Shown here one piece after another: positions 47,900-52,078 of a DNA stretch of 52,078 nucleotides. A program made the translations under genes and the position numbers. This stretch comes from JADCCX01 sp031373545 (lineage in GTDB: Bacteria; Pseudomonadota; Alphaproteobacteria; Rhizobiales; Beijerinckiaceae): assembly GCA_031373545.1 (NCBI GenBank), contig JANMMT010000213.1, forward strand, positions 1-52,078. The letters are read 5' to 3'. The notes below the pieces were generated by a model. That model worked only from the letters and a program-made list of their open reading frames with translations, had not been told where the DNA came from and did no database searches. Within the stretch, counting starts at the first letter, position 1. The number at the start of each line of letters is the position of its first letter.

Positions 47900-49153
47900 T
47901 CAGATCGCGCGCAGCGCATCCGCAGAAGCATGTTCGGCCAGCGCCGTGATCAGCTTGAGCTGGCGAGGCAGGCAAATGGATTGCAGATCATATCTCGCCA
48001 GTACATCCGCCCGTGCCTGGCGGCGCAGGGGCATGTAGTCGGCAGGCTTGGACAGCGCCTGCGTGATGCGGGTGGCCCAGCCCGCCACATCGAAGAAATC
48101 CACGAGCAGTCCGTTGTGACCGTGCTGCAACGCTTCCTTTACCGGTGCGGTGTTCGAGCCGATGACGAGGCATTCTGCGGCGAGCGATTCCAGCATCGAC
48201 CATGACAGCACGAAGGGATAGGTCAGATACGCATGCACGCGGCTGACCTGAATCAACTTGCGGTATTCCGAGTAGGGAATGCGGCCCAGAAATGCGATGC
48301 GCGACAGATCCAGTCTGTCGCCCACCTCGGCCATCATGACCTCGCGCCACGTTCTGTTCGGTGCGGGCGCGGAGCCATAGCTCACCTCATCGCCGCCCAC
48401 GATGAGTGTGATGGCACCCGGGCGCGCCTTCTGGATCGCCGGCAGGGCGCGCATGAAGACGTGAAAGCCGCGGTAGGGCTCCAGGTTGCGGTTGACGAAG
48501 GTCAGCACCTCGTCGCCTGCCTTCACACTGCGGCCATCGGGCAGGGTAAAAACGGCATGGCTGTCCGGCTTGATGAAATCCGTGTCGATGCCATCGAAAA
48601 TCACGCTAGTGGAGGGCTTGTAAACCGCGGGCAGGGTGGATTTCTGCCACTCTGTCGGGCTGTAGGCCCAATCGGCGGCATGCAGTGCCGTGAGGTGATT
48701 GGTGTTCTTGGCCCGCGTGCGGATGCGCGCGCGCAAGCCGTCTGTTGCAAATTCCGGGTCGAAATTCGTGTCCTGTCCCTGCGCCGCGTAGAAGAATTCC
48801 ATGAATGTGAGCAGGCGCGCATCGGGCCAGATGTCTTTCAGGAACATGTGCTCGCCCCAACCGGGATGCACCACGATTACATCCGGGTTGAAGCCTTTTT
48901 TCTGCAACTCGAGGGCGGTCGCTGCGCAGGCTTCCGCACGCAAGACTTTCGTCTGAAAATCAACGAGGTGCGGCGAAACAGCTTCGGCGGGTTTGCGGTT
49001 GACGCTGTAGCGCACGATCGTGGCGCCGGGGGTCGCGTAAGCGGGTGGATTGATGGTCAGCGCCACGACGGTGTTGCGCGTGTCCGCCGCCAAGGCCGCC
49101 GCGCTGTGGCGAAACTGGCCGGGAAAATTCTGGTGCACGAACAGGATGTTCAA
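47900..49153 (-). CDS. Glycosyltransferase family 4 protein
   Basis: This 417-residue protein starts MNILFVHQNFPGQFRHSAAAL, the N-terminal Rossmann half typical of a GT4 subgroup. The C-terminal half has FVNRNLEPYRGFHVFMRALP, where the sugar nucleotide is bound, and the E-x7-E-like PFVLSWSMLESLAAECLVIGSNTAPVKEAL. It is cytosolic or peripheral to the membrane and retains the sugar's configuration; donor and acceptor are unknown. No other polysaccharide genes are nearby. The start is a TTG at 49153 with GGAGAGG upstream. The stop abuts the antiporter stop exactly (TAATCA). Confidence 0.88.
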   Translation of the reverse strand: MNILFVHQNFPGQFRHSAAALAADTRNTVVALTINPPAYATPGATIVRYSVNRKPAEAVSPHLVDFQTKVLRAEACAATALELQKKGFNPDVIVVHPGWGEHMFLKDIWPDARLLTFMEFFYAAQGQDTNFDPEFATDGLRARIRTRAKNTNHLTALHAADWAYSPTEWQKSTLPAVYKPSTSVIFDGIDTDFIKPDSHAVFTLPDGRSVKAGDEVLTFVNRNLEPYRGFHVFMRALPAIQKARPGAITLIVGGDEVSYGSAPAPNRTWREVMMAEVGDRLDLSRIAFLGRIPYSEYRKLIQVSRVHAYLTYPFVLSWSMLESLAAECLVIGSNTAPVKEALQHGHNGLLVDFFDVAGWATRITQALSKPADYMPLRRQARADVLARYDLQSICLPRQLKLITALAEHASADALRAI

Positions 49154-49190
49154 GGGGGCCTCTCCGCAATCCGATGGCGCTTGCTTACCT

Positions 49191-49293
49191 AGAGCAAGTT
49201 CCGATCTGATTGCATCAGATCATTTGCTCTAGCTCCTTGTTCTGTCGCATTTTCTTCACGCGAACCGGTGTCCACTTCGCTTGAAAATGCTCT
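49191..49293. repeat. Palindrome-ended intergenic repeat between the glycosyltransferase gene and arfB
   Basis: The element starts AGAGCA (49191) and ends TGCTCT (49293), which are inverted. Inside is a perfect GATCTGAT-TGC-ATCAGATC hairpin (49203-49221), then a segment with CGAACCGGTGTCCACTTCGC. This form is typical of dispersed repeats in Hyphomicrobiales. It carries the complement of two bases of the arfB stop codon (49292-49294) at its end. Confidence 0.8.
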
Positions 49294-49717
49294 AATCCCC
49301 ACTGTCTTTGACAGAGCGCCCGCGTTTCACGGCGCTGCGGATGGTCTTGCCCGTCAGGCGGCGCTCGACCGAGCCCTTGGTGGGGCGTGTGGCGCGCCGC
49401 TTGGGCGGGGGCGGTTTGGCCGCCTCGCGAATCATTTCCACAAGGCGCGCGATCACATCCTGCCGGTTGCGCTCCTGCGAGCGGTGCTGGTCCGAGGTCA
49501 GAATCAGCACGCCGTCCTTGGTGATGCGCCGCCCCGCCAGGGGCCGCAGGCGCGCCTTCACTTCCGGCGAAAGCGAAGGACTTTCCGCAAGATGAAAGCG
49601 CAATTCGCAGGCCGTGGAAACCTTGTTGACGTTCTGCCCGCCGGGTCCGGAGGCGCGCACGTAGGCGAGCACAATTTCGTCGTCATTCAAGGTGATGCGG
49701 GAGGATATTTCGATCAT
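49292..49717 (-). CDS. arfB: Alternative ribosome-rescue factor ArfB (peptidyl-tRNA hydrolase)
   Basis: ArfB (YaeJ/ICT1 type) frees ribosomes stalled at mRNA ends by hydrolysing peptidyl-tRNA. This 141-residue protein has the GGQ motif in VRASGPGGQNVNKV near residue 22-35 and the basic, flexible C-terminal tail (KPPPPKRRATRPTKGSVERRLTGK) that enters the empty mRNA channel. The ATG at 49717 was chosen over the TTG at 49720. The stop codon overlaps the adjacent intergenic repeat. Confidence 0.93.
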   Translation of the reverse strand: MIEISSRITLNDDEIVLAYVRASGPGGQNVNKVSTACELRFHLAESPSLSPEVKARLRPLAGRRITKDGVLILTSDQHRSQERNRQDVIARLVEMIREAAKPPPPKRRATRPTKGSVERRLTGKTIRSAVKRGRSVKDSGD

Positions 49718-49866
49718 CAATGGCGCTTTGTGGTGAGAGCTTTGTGGCTTGCCCGATCAAGCCGGGGCGTTTGCATATTGCCCGGTCCGGCCGGTCGTGG
49801 TTATGAATGACTGCATTGTAGCGCGATCCTTTACAATTGTCCGCGCCGATGCGGGAGACTTGATCC

Positions 49867-50913
49867 ATGCGCATCGAAAATGATCCCAAGCTTGATTTCA
49901 AGGACGTGCTGATCCGTCCCAAACGCTCCACGCTGGCCTCGCGCAGCAATGTCACGATCGAACGCACGATCCCCTTCCGCCATGCCAAGCGGACCTGGAG
50001 CGGCTTTCCGCTGATCGCCGCCAACATGGATGTCACGGGGACGATTCCCATGGCGAAAGCGCTGGCCAAGCACGGTGCCATGGTGGCGCTGCACAAATAT
50101 TACCCCGCTGAGATGCTGATCGATTTTTTTCGCTCGAAGGAGAGCGCCAACACCTTCTACACCATCGGCACCAACGAGGCGGATCAGGCCAAATTCCGCG
50201 CGGTGAAAGCGCAGGTTCCCGTTCCGATGATCTGCCTCGATGTGGCCAATGGCTACACGGAGGCCTTCGTGGACAGTGTGAAGCGCGTGCGCGACGACAA
50301 TCCCGATGCCATCATCATGGCGGGCAATGTGGTGACCGGCGACATGACGGAAGCGCTGGTGCTGGGCGGCGCTGACATCGTCAAGGTCGGCATTGGGCCG
50401 GGCTCCGTCTGCACCACGCGCAAGATGACGGGCGTGGGCTATCCGCAACTCTCCGCCATCATCGAATGCGCCGATGCGGCTCATGGCCTCAAGGGCCAGG
50501 TTTGCGGCGATGGCGGTTGCACGGTGCCCGGCGACATCGCCAAGGCCTTCGGCGCGGGGGCTGATTTCATCATGCTGGGCGGCATGCTCTCGGGGCACGA
50601 CGAATGCGAGGGCGAGTTGATCTATGAAGAGCGGGGCGGCACGCGCGTGCCCGTGCGCATGGTGTTTTACGGCATGTCGTCGGACACCGCGATGCACAAG
50701 CACGCGGGCGGTGTCGCCCGCTACCGTGCCTCGGAAGGCAAGACGGTGGAGGTTGTCTACCGTGGCCCGGTGGAAGGCACTGTGCTGGAAATCATGGGCG
50801 GCGTGCGCTCGGCCATGACCTACATGGGCGCGGTATCCCTCAAGGAAATGCCCAAGCGCACGACCTTCGTGCTGGTGGGGGCGCAACTCAACACCGTCTT
50901 CGGGAACAGCTGA
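49867..50913 (+). CDS. guaC: GMP reductase
   Basis: The enzyme reduces GMP to IMP with NADPH and releases ammonia. This 348-residue IMPDH/GMPR-fold protein has the N-terminal LDFKDVLIRPKRSTL, the flexible catalytic loop GIGPGSVCTTRKMTGVGYPQ with the active Cys, and GDGGCTVPGDIAKAFGAGADFIMLGGM for phosphate binding. It lacks the CBS domains of IMP dehydrogenase. The FYGMSSDTAM segment also favours GMP reductase. It precedes an adenine deaminase gene by 1 bp; together they return guanine and adenine to the IMP/hypoxanthine pool. Confidence 0.95.
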   Translation: MRIENDPKLDFKDVLIRPKRSTLASRSNVTIERTIPFRHAKRTWSGFPLIAANMDVTGTIPMAKALAKHGAMVALHKYYPAEMLIDFFRSKESANTFYTIGTNEADQAKFRAVKAQVPVPMICLDVANGYTEAFVDSVKRVRDDNPDAIIMAGNVVTGDMTEALVLGGADIVKVGIGPGSVCTTRKMTGVGYPQLSAIIECADAAHGLKGQVCGDGGCTVPGDIAKAFGAGADFIMLGGMLSGHDECEGELIYEERGGTRVPVRMVFYGMSSDTAMHKHAGGVARYRASEGKTVEVVYRGPVEGTVLEIMGGVRSAMTYMGAVSLKEMPKRTTFVLVGAQLNTVFGNS

Positions 50914-50914
50914 G

Positions 50915-52078
50915 ATGGCCTCCACGCTCGCTCGCCACATCGCCCAAGGGGCCGGGCGGGAGCCTGCTGATCTCGTGATCCGCAACGTGCGGCTCTACGA
51001 CCTGATTACGGGCGCGCTGACGCCGACGAACATCGCCGTGAGCAATGACCGCATCGTGGGCACCTACGCCGCCTATGAGGGCAAGACGGTGATCGATGGC
51101 GGCGGGCGCATCGCCGTGCCCGGCTTCATCGACACGCATTTCCATGTGGAATCATCCTTGCTGACGCCGCTCGAATACGACCGCTGCGTGCTGCCCTACG
51201 GCGTGACGACCGCGATCTGGGATCCGCACGAGATTGCCAATGTGCTGGGCGCGGAAGGTCTGCGTTATGCGCTGGACTGCGCCTCCATAACCATCATGGA
51301 TCTGCGGGTGATGCTGTCGTCCTGCGTGCCCGCAACTAATCTGGAGACCTCCGGCGCGCGGCTGGGTGCGGCTGACCTTGCGCCCTTCCGCTCCCATCCC
51401 AAAGCGCTGGGCCTTGCGGAGTTCATGAATTTTCCCGGTGTCATTCACGGCGCGCCTGATGTGCTCGCAAAGCTGGAGGCCTGGCAGGATGGCCACATCG
51501 ATGGCCATGCGCCGCTGCTGACGGGCCAGGCGCTCAACGCCTATTTGAGTGCGCGCATCCGCACCGATCACGAGACGACCGCGCCCGCCGAGGCGATGGA
51601 AAAACTGCAGAAAGGTATGGCGATCCTGATCCGCGAAGGGTCGGTGTCCAAGGATCTGCACGCGCTCGCGCCGATCATTTCGGCCGAAACATCGCCGTTT
51701 CTGGCGTTCTGCACCGATGACCGCAACCCGCTCGATGTGGCAGAAGAGGGTCACCTCGATTTCATCATCCGCACGGCCATCGCGCTGGGTGCGCCTGTTC
51801 TGCACACCTACCGCACCGCCACGGTCAGCGCGGCGCGGCTGTTCGGGCTGACGGATCGCGGGCTGATTGCGCCCGGTTACCGCGCGGACATCGTGCTTCT
51901 GGAGGGCGAATTGTCGGACTGCCGCGTGGCAGAGGTGATCTCGGCTGGACGGCCCGTGAATGACGCGCTGTTTGCCACGCGCATCCCCGTTGCGCCCGTG
52001 GGCCTCGCCAGCATGAAGGCGCGCCGCGTGTCAGCCAGCGATTTTGCGGCCAAGCATTTTGGTCCTGATACCCCCGTC
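50915..52078 (+). CDS. ade: Adenine deaminase, 3'-truncated by the window edge
   Basis: The enzyme deaminates adenine to hypoxanthine. The first 388 codons are present without a stop; the full protein is usually 560-600 residues. The amidohydrolase metal site HFHVESS follows PGFIDT near residue 70, YGVTTAIWDPHEIANVLG is the conserved adenine deaminase segment, and FCTDDRNPLDVAEEGHLDFI carries the later metal-binding Asp. The ATG at 50915 lies 1 base after the guaC stop, so the two are co-transcribed. Confidence 0.95.
   Translation, partial: MASTLARHIAQGAGREPADLVIRNVRLYDLITGALTPTNIAVSNDRIVGTYAAYEGKTVIDGGGRIAVPGFIDTHFHVESSLLTPLEYDRCVLPYGVTTAIWDPHEIANVLGAEGLRYALDCASITIMDLRVMLSSCVPATNLETSGARLGAADLAPFRSHPKALGLAEFMNFPGVIHGAPDVLAKLEAWQDGHIDGHAPLLTGQALNAYLSARIRTDHETTAPAEAMEKLQKGMAILIREGSVSKDLHALAPIISAETSPFLAFCTDDRNPLDVAEEGHLDFIIRTAIALGAPVLHTYRTATVSAARLFGLTDRGLIAPGYRADIVLLEGELSDCRVAEVISAGRPVNDALFATRIPVAPVGLASMKARRVSASDFAAKHFGPDTPV

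Noticed and set aside
1..52078. tRNA, rRNA, CRISPR arrays, insertion sequences
   Set aside because: No conserved T-loop sequence with a cloverleaf, no rRNA signature, no regularly spaced repeat-spacer series and no transposase motif was recognised by reading both strands. A covariance-model search would be needed to exclude small RNAs.

Overview
The window is about 52 kb of GC-rich chromosomal DNA with the gene content of an alphaproteobacterium, most likely order Hyphomicrobiales (Rhizobiales). The signs are a 1558-residue NAD-dependent glutamate dehydrogenase, ribosomal protein L21 with a helix-hairpin-helix tail, a RibB with a dead GTP cyclohydrolase II half, the ribH-nusB-thiL order, an SUV3-like helicase, a HIG1-type small membrane protein next to a PduO-type adenosyltransferase, and two palindrome-ended intergenic repeats of a kind typical of this order. 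Family and genus cannot be told from the sequence alone. No rRNA, tRNA, CRISPR array, prophage or insertion sequence was recognised.

Layout. 1-6.5 kb: an AT-richer partial gene at the left edge, then a MaoC-like double hotdog protein, YchF, a tyrosine phosphatase, a HIG1 protein, a cobalamin adenosyltransferase, an L,D-transpeptidase, a DUF971 protein and moaA. 6.5-8.2 kb: a small, partly AT-rich accessory islet with a HigB/HigA-type module whose toxin carries an in-frame stop, an orphan protein and a VapBC pair. 8.2-19.1 kb: universal stress protein, trpS, a divergent SLC5-like membrane protein opposite a NarL-type response regulator, rplU-rpmA, a GNAT enzyme, pdxY, the ribB-ribD-ribE operon and a MerR regulator. 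19.1-32.3 kb: an MFS carrier coupled to the large glutamate dehydrogenase, an AhpD-like protein, two DMT exporters, a YihY protein, pyrophosphatase, a CobW-type GTPase and a D,D-carboxypeptidase with a long low-complexity tail. 32.3-38.4 kb: thiL-nusB-ribH, then a DUF1445 (D-glutamate cyclase-like) gene heading a TRAP transporter operon. 38.4-52.1 kb: nrdR, rplS, mutY, a DciA-like gene, moeB, the SUV3-like helicase, a KefB-type antiporter, a glycosyltransferase, arfB, guaC and a truncated adenine deaminase gene.

How the genes work together. Riboflavin synthesis is almost complete but split in two (ribB-ribD-ribE and ribH). guaC and the adenine deaminase gene form a purine salvage pair. moaA and moeB serve molybdopterin synthesis. 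Glutamate dehydrogenase and the DUF1445-TRAP operon may both handle glutamate-type substrates.

Gene packing is very tight. No gene-free stretch exceeds 300 bases; the largest are about 270 bp before the antiporter gene and about 190 bp before rplU and before rplS. In four convergent pairs the two stop codons touch with no base between them, and three more pairs overlap. Short tandem duplications sit directly on the ribosome-binding sites of three unrelated genes, and two different intergenic repeats supply the stop codons of thiL and arfB. These small-scale architectural features, the toxin with a broken reading frame, a CtrA-like box and a 20-bp perfect palindrome at a start codon are the main points of interest. 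I did not find a clear novel multi-gene defence or metabolic system; the best candidate for new function is the DUF1445-TRAP operon with its putative operators.
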